Below, piece after piece: positions 8,324 through 17,990 of a stretch of 64,000 bases of DNA. The stretch's first letter is position 1; every line of letters begins with the position of its first letter. Both the position numbers and the translations under genes were made by a program. The stretch spans positions 1 through 64,000 of the forward strand of contig NZ_NFGZ01000013.1 of the NCBI RefSeq assembly GCF_002159175.1, in the 5' to 3' direction. This stretch comes from Flavonifractor sp. An92 (GTDB taxonomy: Bacteria > Bacillota > Clostridia > Oscillospirales > Oscillospiraceae). Below the pieces are notes generated by a model, which ran no database searches, was not told the DNA's origin, and worked only from the letters and a program-made list of their open reading frames with translations.

Positions 8324-9352
8324 ATGTCGAGACGTTTACTTTCGGTACGAAATCTAAAGACCTCCTTCTTCACCCACGTGGGCGAGGTGCAGGCGGTGCG
8401 CGGCATCGACTTTGACGTCAATCAGGGCCAGGTGCTGGGCATCGTGGGCGAGAGCGGCAGCGGCAAGAGCGTCACCAGCCTCTCCATCATGGGCCTTCTG
8501 CAGCACCCCGGCCGGGTGGTGGACGGCGAGATCCTCTTCCAGGGGGAGGACATCCTCTCGTACAACAAGCGCCAGATGCGCAAGGTCCGCGGCAAGGAGA
8601 TCGCCATGGTGTTCCAGGACCCCATGACCTCCCTCAACCCGGTGTACACCGTGGGCAACCAGATCATGGAGATGATCCTGGAGCACGAGAACATGAACCG
8701 GGCCCAGGCCAAGGAGCGCGCCATCGAGATGCTCCGCCTGGTGGGCATCCCCTCCCCGGAGAAGCGCATCCACAACTACCCCCACGAGTTTTCCGGCGGT
8801 ATGCGCCAGCGCGCCATGATCGCCATGGCCCTGGCCTGCAACCCCAAGCTCCTCATCGCCGATGAGCCCACCACCGCCCTGGATGTGACCATCCAGGCCC
8901 AGATCCTCAACCTCATCAAGGACCTGAACCGCAAGCTGGACATGACCACCATCCTCATCACCCATGACCTGGGCGTGGTGGCTACTCTGTGCGACAAGGT
9001 GGTGGTGATGTACGGCGGCCTCATCATGGAGGACGGCACGGCGGAGGACATCTTCTATCACCCCCAGCACCCCTACACCATGGGCCTGATCGACTCCATC
9101 CCCCGGGTCACCGGCGGCGAGAAGCAGCGCCTCAAGCCCATCCCCGGCACCCCGCCCAACCTGATCAACCCCCCGAAGGGCTGTCCCTTCAGCGCCCGGT
9201 GCCCCTACTGCATGAACGTGTGTACCCAGGAGACGCCGCCCTACTTCCAGGAGGACGGCCACCGGACCATGTGCTGGCTCCTCCACGAGGAGGCGCCGGA
9301 GAATCCGGACTATGAGAAGCGGAAGGGAGGGACCCGGCGTGCCGACGGATAA
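8324..9352 (+). CDS. oppD: Oligopeptide ABC transporter ATP-binding protein OppD
   Basis: 342 residues. Walker A GESGSGKS, the signature [11 protein letters not shown], Walker [13 protein letters not shown] and the switch His in ILITHDLG are intact, so it should hydrolyse ATP. The C-terminal oligopeptide/dipeptide extension with the Cys cluster [14 protein letters not shown] is typical of OppD/DppD. It forms the motor heterodimer with OppF, whose start lies inside its 3' end. The ATG follows the oppC stop by 10 nt without a strong ribosome site, so translational coupling is likely. Confidence 0.94.
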   Translation: MSRRLLSVRNLKTSFFTHVGEVQAVRGIDFDVNQGQVLGIVGESGSGKSVTSLSIMGLLQHPGRVVDGEILFQGEDILSYNKRQMRKVRGKEIAMVFQDPMTSLNPVYTVGNQIMEMILEHENMNRAQAKERAIEMLRLVGIPSPEKRIHNYPHEFSGGMRQRAMIAMALACNPKLLIADEPTTALDVTIQAQILNLIKDLNRKLDMTTILITHDLGVVATLCDKVVVMYGGLIMEDGTAEDIFYHPQHPYTMGLIDSIPRVTGGEKQRLKPIPGTPPNLINPPKGCPFSARCPYCMNVCTQETPPYFQEDGHRTMCWLLHEEAPENPDYEKRKGGTRRADG

Positions 9353-10328
9353 ACTGATCGAGCTGGACGGCCTGACTAAGTATTTTTATAAACCCATGGG
9401 CCTGCTGGGCCGGAAAAAGCAGGTCATCCAGTCGGTGGACCATGTGAGTTTCCACATCCTCCGCCACGAGACCTTCGGCCTGGTGGGCGAGTCGGGCTGC
9501 GGCAAGACCACCATCGGGCGGACCATCACCCGCCTCTACGAGCCCACCGAGGGAAAGATCCTCTACGACGGCACCGACATCAGCCACCTGAAGGGGCAGG
9601 AGCTCCTCCCCTTCCGCAAGCGCATCCAGATGATCTTCCAGGACCCCTACGCCTCTCTGGACTCCCGTATGACCGTGATGGACATCATCCGGGAGGCGCT
9701 GGACCTGCACGGCGACCTCCACACCAAGGAGGAGCGGAACCAGCGGGTCTATGAGCTGCTGGACCGCGTGGGCCTCCAGCGGGAGCACGCCAACCGCTAC
9801 CCCCACGAGTTCTCCGGCGGCCAGCGTCAGCGCATCGGCATCGCCCGTGCTCTGGCGGTGGACCCGGAGTTCATCGTCTGTGACGAGCCCATCTCCGCGC
9901 TGGATGTGTCCATCCAGGCCCAGGTGGTCAACATGCTGGAGGATCTCCAGAAGGAATTCGGCCTGACCTACCTCTTCATCGCCCACGACCTGTCCATGGT
10001 GCGCCACATCTCCAACCGCATCGGCGTCATGTACCTGGGCAAGCTGGTGGAGGTGGGCGACAGCGAGGAGATCTACCAGCACCATCTGCACCCCTACACC
10101 GAGGCGCTGCTGTCCTCGGTGCCGGTGCCCGATCCGGAGACAGCCCGGCAGAGCCAGCCCATCATGCTGGAGGGCGACATCCCCTCCCCCATCGCGCCTC
10201 CCTCCGGCTGCCGGTTCCGCACCCGCTGCCCCTACGCCACGGAACTCTGTGCCCAACAGGAGCCGCCCCTGGTCAACGTCAACGACCATCACGCGGTGGC
10301 CTGTCATCGAGCGACACCCCAGGCATGA
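9339..10328 (+). CDS. oppF: Oligopeptide ABC transporter ATP-binding protein OppF
   Basis: 329 residues from GTG 9339, chosen because GGAAGGGAGG lies 8 nt upstream and the next residues ([15 protein letters not shown]) match an OppF N-terminus. The start overlaps oppD by 14 bp. Walker A GESGCGKT, signature [14 protein letters not shown], Walker [13 protein letters not shown] and IAHDLS are all present. The C-terminal extension has [15 protein letters not shown]. Second motor subunit of the Opp importer. Confidence 0.94.
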   Translation: MPTDKLIELDGLTKYFYKPMGLLGRKKQVIQSVDHVSFHILRHETFGLVGESGCGKTTIGRTITRLYEPTEGKILYDGTDISHLKGQELLPFRKRIQMIFQDPYASLDSRMTVMDIIREALDLHGDLHTKEERNQRVYELLDRVGLQREHANRYPHEFSGGQRQRIGIARALAVDPEFIVCDEPISALDVSIQAQVVNMLEDLQKEFGLTYLFIAHDLSMVRHISNRIGVMYLGKLVEVGDSEEIYQHHLHPYTEALLSSVPVPDPETARQSQPIMLEGDIPSPIAPPSGCRFRTRCPYATELCAQQEPPLVNVNDHHAVACHRATPQA

Positions 10329-10348
10329 GAAGAAAAAGGAGGATTACC

Positions 10349-12082
10349 ATGAAAGCGAAGAACCTGACCGCGCTGCTGCTGGCGGGTGCGCTGACGCTGG
10401 GCCTGTCGGCCTGCGCGCCCACCACCGGCAACACCACCCCCAGCACCCAGCCTACCGGCGGGGATACCGGCAGTGTCTCCACCGACTACCTGGTGTACAA
10501 TGTGGGCGAGGAGCCCAAGACCTGGGACCCCCAGCTGAACACCTCCAGCATGGGCGGCCACATCATCCTGAACCTGTATGACGGCCTGGTCCGCGACACC
10601 CAGGAGGGTATCAAGATGGCCTCCGCCGAGAGCTACACCACCAGCGCCAACGCCGAGGGCGTGGAGGACACCGTCTACACCTTCACCCTCCGGGACGGCC
10701 TGAAGTGGTCCGACGGCGAGCCTGTCACCGCCCACGACTACGAGTACGCCTGGAAGCGGGCCTGCTCCCCCGAGATGGCCTCTCCTTACGCCTTCCTGAT
10801 GACCGACTACATCAAGGGCGCCTATGAGTACTTCAGCGGTGAGGGCACTGCCGACGACGTGGCCGTCAAGGCCCTGGACGACAAGACCCTCCAGGTGGAG
10901 CTGAAGCAGCCCACCGCCTACTTCCTGAACCTGGTGGGCTGGTTCACCTACATGCCCTGCCGTGAGGACATGACCTCCACCGGCGAGGGCTGGGAGAAGG
11001 ACCCCGCCAAGTGCGTCACCAACGGCGCCTTCACTCTGGAGGAGTACCAGGTGGGCTCCCACATCCTCCTGAAGAAGAACGAGAACTACTGGAACGCTGA
11101 CAACGTGGAGCTGGCCGGCGTGAAGGTCCTCTTCATCACCGACGCCACCACCTCCCTCCAGGGCTATCAGGCCGGTGAGATCAACGTCACCAGCATCCTG
11201 CCCGGCGAGGAAGTGCCCCGCCTGCTGGCCGAGGACCCCAACTTCAGCAGTGATCCCGCTCTGGGCACCACTTACTTCATGTTCAACATGGACGCCGACG
11301 TGGTCAACGACCTGAACGTCCGTAAGGCCCTGACTCTGGCCATCGACCGCTCCATGATCGTGGACCAGGTGCTGCGCGACGGCGCCACCCCCGCCGCCGC
11401 CTTCGTGGCCCCCACCTTCAAGCTCTCCACCGGCGAGAGCGTGCGTCCTCTGGATGAGAACGGCAACGTGGTGGAGGAGTACGAGATCGATCCCTACTCC
11501 GCCAAGGTGGAGGAGGCCCAGGCCTACCTGGCCGAGGCCGGCTACCCCAACGGCGAGGGCTTCCCCAAGCTGAAGGTGCTCTACTATGAGGCCGGCAACA
11601 ACGGCCTGATCTGCGAGGCCGTGCAGCAGATGTGGCAGGAGAACCTGGGCATCTCTGTGGAGCTGCAGGTCCAGGAGTACGCCACCTTCACCAACACCGT
11701 GAACTCCGGCGACTGGACCATCGCCCTCACCGGCTGGAGCGCCGACTACAACGACCCCATGACCATGCTGTCCCTGTTCAGCGCCGAGGGTCTGAACGAT
11801 CCCCGCTGGCGCTATAAGCCCTATGCCGGCGTGCCCGACGACACCACCCTCAACCCCGAGAACGAGGCCTATGACAACGCCGTGAAGATGGCTGCCAAGA
11901 CCTCCGGCGAGGAGCGCGACGGCTACCTGAAGGAGGCCGAGGACGTGCTCATGGAGAACATGGTCATCTGCCCCATCAGCTACACCACCTACACCCAGGT
12001 CATCGACCACAGCAAGGTCTCCGGCCCGGGCCGTACCCCCATCGGACAGTGGGACTTCCAGTACTATAAGATGATCGGCTGA
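10349..12082 (+). CDS. oppA: Oligopeptide-binding lipoprotein OppA
   Basis: 577 residues from ATG 10349, which has AAAAAGGAGG 6 nt upstream. Signal peptide with lipobox LSAC (Cys22), then a Thr/Ser/Gly linker. The mature part is a family 5 solute-binding protein: EPKTWDPQLNTSS near the N-terminus, GLKWSDGEPVTAHDYEYAWKR, and WSADYNDPMT in the C-terminal lobe. It is a membrane-tethered extracellular receptor that delivers peptides to OppBC. It is the last opp gene, followed by a strong terminator and then a two-component system, which may sense peptide supply. Confidence 0.94.
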   Translation: MKAKNLTALLLAGALTLGLSACAPTTGNTTPSTQPTGGDTGSVSTDYLVYNVGEEPKTWDPQLNTSSMGGHIILNLYDGLVRDTQEGIKMASAESYTTSANAEGVEDTVYTFTLRDGLKWSDGEPVTAHDYEYAWKRACSPEMASPYAFLMTDYIKGAYEYFSGEGTADDVAVKALDDKTLQVELKQPTAYFLNLVGWFTYMPCREDMTSTGEGWEKDPAKCVTNGAFTLEEYQVGSHILLKKNENYWNADNVELAGVKVLFITDATTSLQGYQAGEINVTSILPGEEVPRLLAEDPNFSSDPALGTTYFMFNMDADVVNDLNVRKALTLAIDRSMIVDQVLRDGATPAAAFVAPTFKLSTGESVRPLDENGNVVEEYEIDPYSAKVEEAQAYLAEAGYPNGEGFPKLKVLYYEAGNNGLICEAVQQMWQENLGISVELQVQEYATFTNTVNSGDWTIALTGWSADYNDPMTMLSLFSAEGLNDPRWRYKPYAGVPDDTTLNPENEAYDNAVKMAAKTSGEERDGYLKEAEDVLMENMVICPISYTTYTQVIDHSKVSGPGRTPIGQWDFQYYKMIG

Positions 12083-12091
12083 TCGTCGCCC

Positions 12092-12133
12092 GCGCCCCCC
12101 ACGGCCGCCGCAGGCCTGTGGGGGGCGCTTTTC
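12092..12133 (+). terminator. Intrinsic terminator of opp operon
   Basis: An 11-bp GC stem (gcgccccccac 12092-12102 with gtggggggcgc 12118-12128) followed by a short T run. Confidence 0.85.
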
Positions 12134-12222
12134 AAAGTGGAATGCCATGTGATATAATGAACCCACAAATCGCCCTCCTTCGCCCCGGCGGGGAGGAATT
12201 TTCGGGAAAGGGGGAACCAGGG

Positions 12223-12897
12223 ATGTGGATCAGCGTCATTGAGGACGAGGCGGTCCTGAATAATCTCATCACCAAGTATCTGCAGAAGGAGGGGTATCAG
12301 GTCCGCAGCTACCTCAACGGAGAGGACGCCGTGCAGAACCTGGACAAGCCCACCGACCTGTGGGTCATCGACATTATGCTGCCCGACATCGACGGCTTTA
12401 CGGTGTTCCGGGAGGTACAGCAGAAAAATCCCAACAGCTATGTCATCTTCATCTCGGCCCGCAACCAGGACATCGACCGGGTGGCGGGGCTGGAACTGGG
12501 GTGTGACGACTATATCTCCAAGCCCTTCCTGGTGCGGGAGCTGGTCATCAAGATCAACCGCCTCCTGAAGGGGAGCCGCCCCAAGGCCACCGAGGTCCAT
12601 GTGGGGCCCTACACCGCCCACCTGGAGAAGCATCTGGTCTACCGGGGGGAGGAGTGCATCAGCCTGACCGTGAAGGAGTACGACCTGCTGCTCCATCTGG
12701 CGGCCAACCGGGGCCATGTGCTCAAGCGGGGAGACATCCTCAACTCGGTATGGGGCTATACCTTCTACGGCTCCGACCGGGTGGTGGACGACACCATCCG
12801 CCGCCTGCGCAAAAAGCTGCCGGAACTGGACATCGCCACTCTATATGGACTGGGCTACTGCCTGAACGAGGAGAAAGATGGACCGCAACTCGATTAA
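12223..12897 (+). CDS. OmpR/PhoB-family response regulator
   Basis: 224 residues from ATG 12223 (AAAGGGGG upstream). Receiver domain about 1-115: acidic pocket E7/D8, phospho-acceptor D50 in WVIDIMLPDIDGF, S78 in FISAR, K100 in SKPF. Winged-helix DNA-binding domain about 125-224 (LTVKEYDLLLHL; RVVDDTIRRLRKKL). It should bind DNA when phosphorylated by the next gene product. The genes overlap by 20 bp. Targets are unknown; the flanking opp genes and peptidase suggest peptide metabolism. Confidence 0.93.
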   Translation: MWISVIEDEAVLNNLITKYLQKEGYQVRSYLNGEDAVQNLDKPTDLWVIDIMLPDIDGFTVFREVQQKNPNSYVIFISARNQDIDRVAGLELGCDDYISKPFLVRELVIKINRLLKGSRPKATEVHVGPYTAHLEKHLVYRGEECISLTVKEYDLLLHLAANRGHVLKRGDILNSVWGYTFYGSDRVVDDTIRRLRKKLPELDIATLYGLGYCLNEEKDGPQLD

Positions 12898-13939
12898 ATA
12901 TTGGATGCAGGACCGGCCGCTGCACATCCAGGTGTGGCTGCTGCTCTCCCTCTTCGGGACGGCCATTTTGCTGGCCGCCCTTCTCTACGCCCTTTTGTTC
13001 CTCCTGCCCGCCGGGGCGCTGGACGCGGCGCAGTGGCGGAAGGTGGGGTACCTCTTCCTGATGATCCTCATCGCCAACTTCTTTGTGGCCAAGGTGGTCA
13101 CCGAGCGCATCACCGAGCCCTTTGAGAAGCTGGCGGAGAACCTCTCCCGGGTGAAGAACAAGAACTGGAGCGATAAGATCCTCCAGGTTTCCCGGAAGGA
13201 CGAGATCGGATGCATCATCAACACCCTCTCCCAGATCCAGCGCAACGTGGTGGAGATCAACGAGGATGAGGAGCTTTTCTACCAGAGCGTGTCCCACGGC
13301 CTCAAGACCCCCATCATGGTCATCCAGAACTGCTGCACCGCCTACCAGGACGGCATCTACGGCGACGAGGCCATCGACATCATCATGAAGGAGAGCCTGG
13401 CCCTGGAGCGGGATATCCGCAAGCTCCTGTATGTCAACTCCTTCGACCACATGCTGGGCAAGCAGAGCGAGTTTACCGCCGTGTCGCTGGACGAGCTGCT
13501 GGAGAACTGCCGCAAGCGCTTTACCGGCAACGAGCGGGGCATCCGCATCACGGTGCCGGAACACACCGGGTTCCGGGTGCCGGGCAACGCGGAGTCCCTC
13601 CAGACGGTGTTCGACAACCTCCTGGAAAACGACCTGCGCTACGCCCGCAGCTATGTGCGCGTCACCATAGCGGAGGAGAAGCAGGGCCTGCACCTGACCT
13701 TCGAGAACGACGGAGATCCCATTGAGCCGAAGGTGTTGGACCGGCTCTTTGAAAAATTCTACAAGAGCACCGACGGAAACTTCGGCCTGGGCCTGTTCAT
13801 CGCCAAAAAGATCGTCCTCTTCCACAAGGGGGAGATCTGGGCGGACAATTTCGAGGACGGGGTCCGCTTCCATGTGGTGCTGCGACAAAACAGCCCCCGG
13901 CTGGAGCCGGGCGGCAGAACTGCGAGGGAATTGCCATGA
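12878..13939 (+). CDS. Sensor histidine kinase with short extracytoplasmic loop
   Basis: 353 residues. Two membrane helices (about 18-44 and 56-74) are separated by only about 10 residues, so there is no extracellular sensing domain; this is the layout of intramembrane-sensing kinases. A HAMP-like linker follows. H-box SVSHGLKTPI gives the phospho-accepting His. The catalytic domain has N-box NLLENDLRYA, G1 FENDGDP, F-box LFEKFYK and G2 NFGLGLFIAKKI. Partner of the upstream regulator. The next start overlaps its stop region by 4 bp. Confidence 0.92.
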   Translation: MDRNSIKYWMQDRPLHIQVWLLLSLFGTAILLAALLYALLFLLPAGALDAAQWRKVGYLFLMILIANFFVAKVVTERITEPFEKLAENLSRVKNKNWSDKILQVSRKDEIGCIINTLSQIQRNVVEINEDEELFYQSVSHGLKTPIMVIQNCCTAYQDGIYGDEAIDIIMKESLALERDIRKLLYVNSFDHMLGKQSEFTAVSLDELLENCRKRFTGNERGIRITVPEHTGFRVPGNAESLQTVFDNLLENDLRYARSYVRVTIAEEKQGLHLTFENDGDPIEPKVLDRLFEKFYKSTDGNFGLGLFIAKKIVLFHKGEIWADNFEDGVRFHVVLRQNSPRLEPGGRTARELP

Positions 13940-14976
13940 ATCAGCGCTTTTTATACGACATGCTCACCACCGAGTCGGTGAGCGGCGGGGAGATCGCCCT
14001 TCAGAAGAAGGTAATGGCCTATATGAAGGAGCAGGGCGTCACGGTGGAGACCGACCGCTGCGGCAACGTGGTGTCGGTCCTCAACCCGGAGTCCCCCATC
14101 AAGGTGCTCCTGTGCGGCCACATCGACGAGATCGGCTACCGGGTCACCCACATCACCGACGAGGGCTACCTGAAGGTGGCCATGGCCGGCGGCGTGCGCC
14201 TGGCCCTGGCCCAGGGCAAGCGGGTGACTGTGCTGGGCAAGCGCCGCATCACCGGCGTGATGGGCCTGCTGCTGGACAAGGGCGAGGTGCGCACCGACAT
14301 CCAGGCCACCGACCTCTACATCGACTGCGGCTTCACCAGCCGGGAGGAGGCCGCCGCGCTGGTGTCCCCCGGGGATTTCGTCACCTACACCGATACGGTG
14401 GATGAGCTTCAGAACCACCGCATCGCCGGCCGGGGCCTGGACGACCGCCTGGGGGCCTATACCGTCCTCCACGCCCTCCTCCGCGCCCGGGAGAAGGGCG
14501 CCAAGGTGGGCGTTTACGCCGCCACCACCGTGGGCGAGGAGACCACCATGCGGGGCGCCTACCATGTGGCCAGCCGTCTGGAGCCCACCCTGGCCATTGC
14601 GGTGGACGTGATCCACAGCTCCGACTTCTCCGGCTCCCTCCCCCAGCGCTTCGGGGACATCCGCCTGGGCGGCGGGCCGGTGCTCTGCCACAGCGCCGCG
14701 TGCAGCGCCCCGGTGAACCGCGACCTGGCCGACGCGGCGGAGCGCCTGGGCCTGGCGGTGCAGTACGAAGTGACCCCCCGGGTCATGGGCACCGACGCGG
14801 ACAAGATCAACCAGACCGGCAAGGGCGTGCCGGTGACCACCGTGTCCATCCCCCTGCGGTACATGCACACCCCGGCGGAGGTGGCCTCCCTGGACGACGT
14901 GGACCAGACTGTGGAGCTGCTGGCCGAGTTCCTGTGCGGCCTGGAGGGGGTCAACCTGGACCCCTTCGCCGACTGA
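13936..14976 (+). CDS. M42-family metallo-aminopeptidase
   Basis: 346 residues, normal for M42 (glutamyl aminopeptidase / endoglucanase M-like) enzymes. Metal and catalytic motifs in order: GHIDEIG (first His), GRGLDDRLGAY (bridging Asp), TVGEETTMRGA (Glu-Glu pair, general base), AVDVIHSSDF (Asp) and RYMHTPAEVASLDDVD (last His). Role: two-metal cytosolic aminopeptidase trimming imported peptides. It overlaps the kinase gene by 4 bp (ATGA), so it is translationally coupled to the two-component system. Together with the opp genes this makes a peptide uptake and breakdown cluster. Confidence 0.93.
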   Translation: MNQRFLYDMLTTESVSGGEIALQKKVMAYMKEQGVTVETDRCGNVVSVLNPESPIKVLLCGHIDEIGYRVTHITDEGYLKVAMAGGVRLALAQGKRVTVLGKRRITGVMGLLLDKGEVRTDIQATDLYIDCGFTSREEAAALVSPGDFVTYTDTVDELQNHRIAGRGLDDRLGAYTVLHALLRAREKGAKVGVYAATTVGEETTMRGAYHVASRLEPTLAIAVDVIHSSDFSGSLPQRFGDIRLGGGPVLCHSAACSAPVNRDLADAAERLGLAVQYEVTPRVMGTDADKINQTGKGVPVTTVSIPLRYMHTPAEVASLDDVDQTVELLAEFLCGLEGVNLDPFAD

Positions 14977-14992
14977 GAGGAGGGAACACACC

Positions 14993-16612
14993 GTGCTGCT
15001 GCTGACCAACGGCGTGTTCGCCACCATGGACCCCGCCCGGCCCCTGGCCCGCGCGGCGGTGGTGGACGGGGCGTACTTTGCCTATGTGGGCGAGGAGGCG
15101 GAGGCCCGCGACTTCCTCCGCGCCTTTGCCGGTGAGCAGGTGGAGGAGGTGGATCTGGGGGGCAAGTTCGTCCTCCCCGGCTTCAACGACTCCCACCTCC
15201 ACTTTATCCACTATGTGAAGGCCCGCCTGTCGGTGGACCTCTTCGGCTGCACCTCCCTCACCGAGGTGCAGGACCGGCTGCGCAAGGGGCTGGAGGGCTT
15301 TGATAAAAATTCCGGCCGCTGGCTCATGGGCGAGGGCTGGAACCACGAGCTCTTCACCGACGGCCGCCGCTTCCCCAACCGGCACGACCTGGACGCGGTG
15401 AGCCGGGAGGTGCCCATCCTCATCCTGCGGGGCTGCTTCCACGTGGGTGCGGTGAATACGAAAGGCCTGGAGCTTCTGAAGCTCACCAAAGAGAGCGCCG
15501 GGCAATACGGCGACTTTCTGGAGCTGGACGGAGACGGGGAGCCCACCGGCGTGCTGAAGGAGAACCTGCTGGACGACGTGAAGGGGGCGCTGCCCTCCAT
15601 CGGCCTTGCCGACCTGCTGGAGCAGGTGAAGCGGGCCCAGTATGACTTCTTTGCCGAGGGCCTCACCAGCCTCCAGACCGACGACTTCAAATACGCCCCC
15701 GACGAGGACCCTTACGCCCTCATGGACGGGCTGCGGGCCCTCTCCGAGCGGGGGGAGCTGAAGCTCCGCCTGGCGGAGCAGGCCCTCCTCACCGAGCCCG
15801 AGACCCTGGACGAGTTCTTCCGCCGGGGTATGGCCCAGTACGGCGGAGGGACGGGCTTCCGCATCTCCACCGTGAAGATCCTGGCCGACGGCTCTCTGGG
15901 CGGGCGGACCGCCTATATGCAGGAGCCCTACGCCGACGACCCCACCACCCGGGGCATCCCCATCTATGAGCAGAAGGAACTGGACGCCCTGGTGGAGACC
16001 GCCCACCGCCACGGCATGCCGGCGGCCATCCACGCCATCGGGGACGGCGGGGCCGAAATGGCCCTCACCGCCTTCCAGCGGGCGGAGGAGCGCTGCCCCT
16101 GGTTCCAGCCCCGCCACGGCCTGGTCCACTGTCAGGTGATGACCGCGGAGCAGCTGCGGCGGATGAAGGCCCTGGGCGTGACTGCCTTTGTCCAGCCGGT
16201 GTTCATCAACGGCGACATGCACATCGCCCCCGCCCGGCTGGGAGAGGCGCGCCTGAACGGCTCCTACGCCTGGGGCACCATGGAGCGGCTGGGCATCCCG
16301 GTGGCCTACGGCACCGACGCTCCGGTGGAGCAGATCCGGCCCCTGGACGGCATCTACTGTGCCGTCACCCGCCGGGATTTCGAGGGCAACGGCCCCTTCC
16401 TCCCCGGCGAGGCGGTGAGCGTGGAGCAGGCCCTGTACGCCTACACCGTGGGCGGGGCCTACGCCTCCGGCGAGGAGGCGGTCAAGGGCCGCATCCGTCC
16501 CGGTATGCTGGCCGACTTTACGGTGCTGGACCGGAACCTCTTCACCATCCCGCCGGAGACCATCCGGGAGGCCCGGGTGCTCGCCACCTATGTGGGGGGC
16601 GTGCAGGTCTAG
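14993..16612 (+). CDS. Amidohydrolase of the YtcJ/NfdA type
   Basis: 539 residues from GTG 14993 with GAGAGGAGGG upstream. Amidohydrolase-superfamily features: HLHFIHYVK after PGFNDS (first metal-binding His pair), HAIGDGG, HCQVM, and GTDAPVEQIRPLDGIYCAV near the end. The long insert and the DAPVE ending match YtcJ-like proteins. These hydrolyse N-acyl or N-formyl amides, but the substrate is unknown. It sits 17 nt behind the M42 gene and is probably co-transcribed, fitting a hydrolytic role on amide-bearing compounds. Confidence 0.85.
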   Translation: MLLLTNGVFATMDPARPLARAAVVDGAYFAYVGEEAEARDFLRAFAGEQVEEVDLGGKFVLPGFNDSHLHFIHYVKARLSVDLFGCTSLTEVQDRLRKGLEGFDKNSGRWLMGEGWNHELFTDGRRFPNRHDLDAVSREVPILILRGCFHVGAVNTKGLELLKLTKESAGQYGDFLELDGDGEPTGVLKENLLDDVKGALPSIGLADLLEQVKRAQYDFFAEGLTSLQTDDFKYAPDEDPYALMDGLRALSERGELKLRLAEQALLTEPETLDEFFRRGMAQYGGGTGFRISTVKILADGSLGGRTAYMQEPYADDPTTRGIPIYEQKELDALVETAHRHGMPAAIHAIGDGGAEMALTAFQRAEERCPWFQPRHGLVHCQVMTAEQLRRMKALGVTAFVQPVFINGDMHIAPARLGEARLNGSYAWGTMERLGIPVAYGTDAPVEQIRPLDGIYCAVTRRDFEGNGPFLPGEAVSVEQALYAYTVGGAYASGEEAVKGRIRPGMLADFTVLDRNLFTIPPETIREARVLATYVGGVQV

Positions 16613-16697
16613 CGGCGGGAAATCTGAACCGGCAGGACCCGGAAGCTTTATACTTTTTTTTCAATAGTAAGCGAAAATAACGGCTAACGAAATCAAT

Positions 16698-16726
16698 TTG
16701 ACGCCCACCAGACTGAGGGGTATAGT
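16698..16726 (+). promoter_or_regulatory. Sigma-A-type promoter
   Basis: TTGACG (16698-16703), a 17-bp spacer and TATAGT (16721-16726), 65 nt upstream of the metallo-hydrolase start. Confidence 0.82.
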
Positions 16727-16790
16727 GGGGACAGACCCGCGCGCGGCATGACCTGAAATCCGAGAGATGAAAGAGAAAGGAACGGATGGT

Positions 16791-17897
16791 ATGAAACGCT
16801 CGATGTTCGCACTGCTTCTCACTCTGGCACTGGTCCTGGCCCTGAGTCTGGCGGTCGGGGCCAAAACGGTCTACCCCATCTGGATCAACGGCGAAAAGAC
16901 GGAACTGGCCGGCGACACCACCGCCGGTGTGACCACCATCGGCCTGCGTGCGCTGGCCGAGGCACTGGGTTTTGAGGTGAATTTTGTGGATTCCAGCATC
17001 CAGATCACAGAGCCGGATCAGGTAAAGATCACCACTCTGACCGAGAACAACAACGGAGACAATCCGGACACCAGCGCGGAGTTCGGATTCTCGGTCCTCA
17101 TTGAGACAGAAAAGGACAAGATCCTGTTTGATACCGGCAAGGCCGGGCAGCTGCTGGCCAACGGCAAGGCGCTGGGAGTGGACCTCTCCGACTGCACCAA
17201 GCTGGTGCTCAGCCACTCCCATTATGACCACTGCGGCGGCCTCATCCCCTATTTCCAGGAGTACGGCGCGGAGAACAAGACCCTCTTCCTGAAAAACAGC
17301 TTCTTCAACAACGCAGACAGCAAGTATTACTACGACGCCGTGGGCCAGAAGTTCGACTTCACCGACGGTACCAAGGGCTATTTCCCGGTGGGCATCGACT
17401 TCGACGAGCAGGACCTGCTGGACCTGGGCGTGGCCATCGAGTATATCGACACCACCTGCATGAAGGTGGCCGACGGCGTCACCATCTACGGGAATTTTGA
17501 CCGGGACAAGAACTTCGAGCTGGCCCCCAATATGCTGGACCGCCTGGAGAACGGGGAGTATGTGGTGGACGACTTTGACGAAGAGGTGGCTGTGGCAGTG
17601 GAGACCAGCAAGGGCCTGGTCATCGTCTCCGGCTGCTCCCATAACGGGATCCTGAACATCGTCAACACCATCGAGAAGCGCTCCGGGGAGAAGGTGTATG
17701 CGGTCATCGGCGGTTTCCATCTGCTGGACGCTGATGAGGCCACCATCCAGGCCACCATCGACCGCTTCCAGGAGCTGGGCGTGCAGCGCATCGGCCTGTC
17801 CCACTGCACCGGCGCCAAGGCCACCCAGATGTTCCTGGAGCAGATGCCGGAGCAGACGTTTGTCAACAGCACCGGACATGTCTATGTCGTAGACTGA
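16791..17897 (+). CDS. Exported metallo-beta-lactamase-fold hydrolase (dihydropterin-phosphate synthase-like) with stalk remnant
   Basis: 368 residues from ATG 16791 (AGAAAGGA upstream). A clear signal peptide (about 1-24, ending AVGA) is followed by a short copper-amine-oxidase-N-like stalk piece (about 25-72; WINGEKTELAGD, GLRALAEALGFEVNF). The MBL domain has SHSHYDHCGG (H142, H144, D146, H147), SGCSHNGILNIV, VIGGFHLLDAD and SHCTGAKA. That set matches the 7,8-dihydropterin-6-methyl... 5'-phosphate synthase-like branch, which is normally cytosolic. The true substrate is unknown; an exported member is unusual. A sigma-A promoter lies upstream and mtnA follows 93 bp downstream. Confidence 0.82.
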   Translation: MKRSMFALLLTLALVLALSLAVGAKTVYPIWINGEKTELAGDTTAGVTTIGLRALAEALGFEVNFVDSSIQITEPDQVKITTLTENNNGDNPDTSAEFGFSVLIETEKDKILFDTGKAGQLLANGKALGVDLSDCTKLVLSHSHYDHCGGLIPYFQEYGAENKTLFLKNSFFNNADSKYYYDAVGQKFDFTDGTKGYFPVGIDFDEQDLLDLGVAIEYIDTTCMKVADGVTIYGNFDRDKNFELAPNMLDRLENGEYVVDDFDEEVAVAVETSKGLVIVSGCSHNGILNIVNTIEKRSGEKVYAVIGGFHLLDADEATIQATIDRFQELGVQRIGLSHCTGAKATQMFLEQMPEQTFVNSTGHVYVVD

Positions 17898-17990
17898 TCC
17901 GGAAGGGCCCGCGCGGCAGGAAGCCATGGGCGGAGCGGGAAAAGCCTTCCGGAGAGCATGTCTGTACCGATCAGAAAGGAGTGCAGAGCC

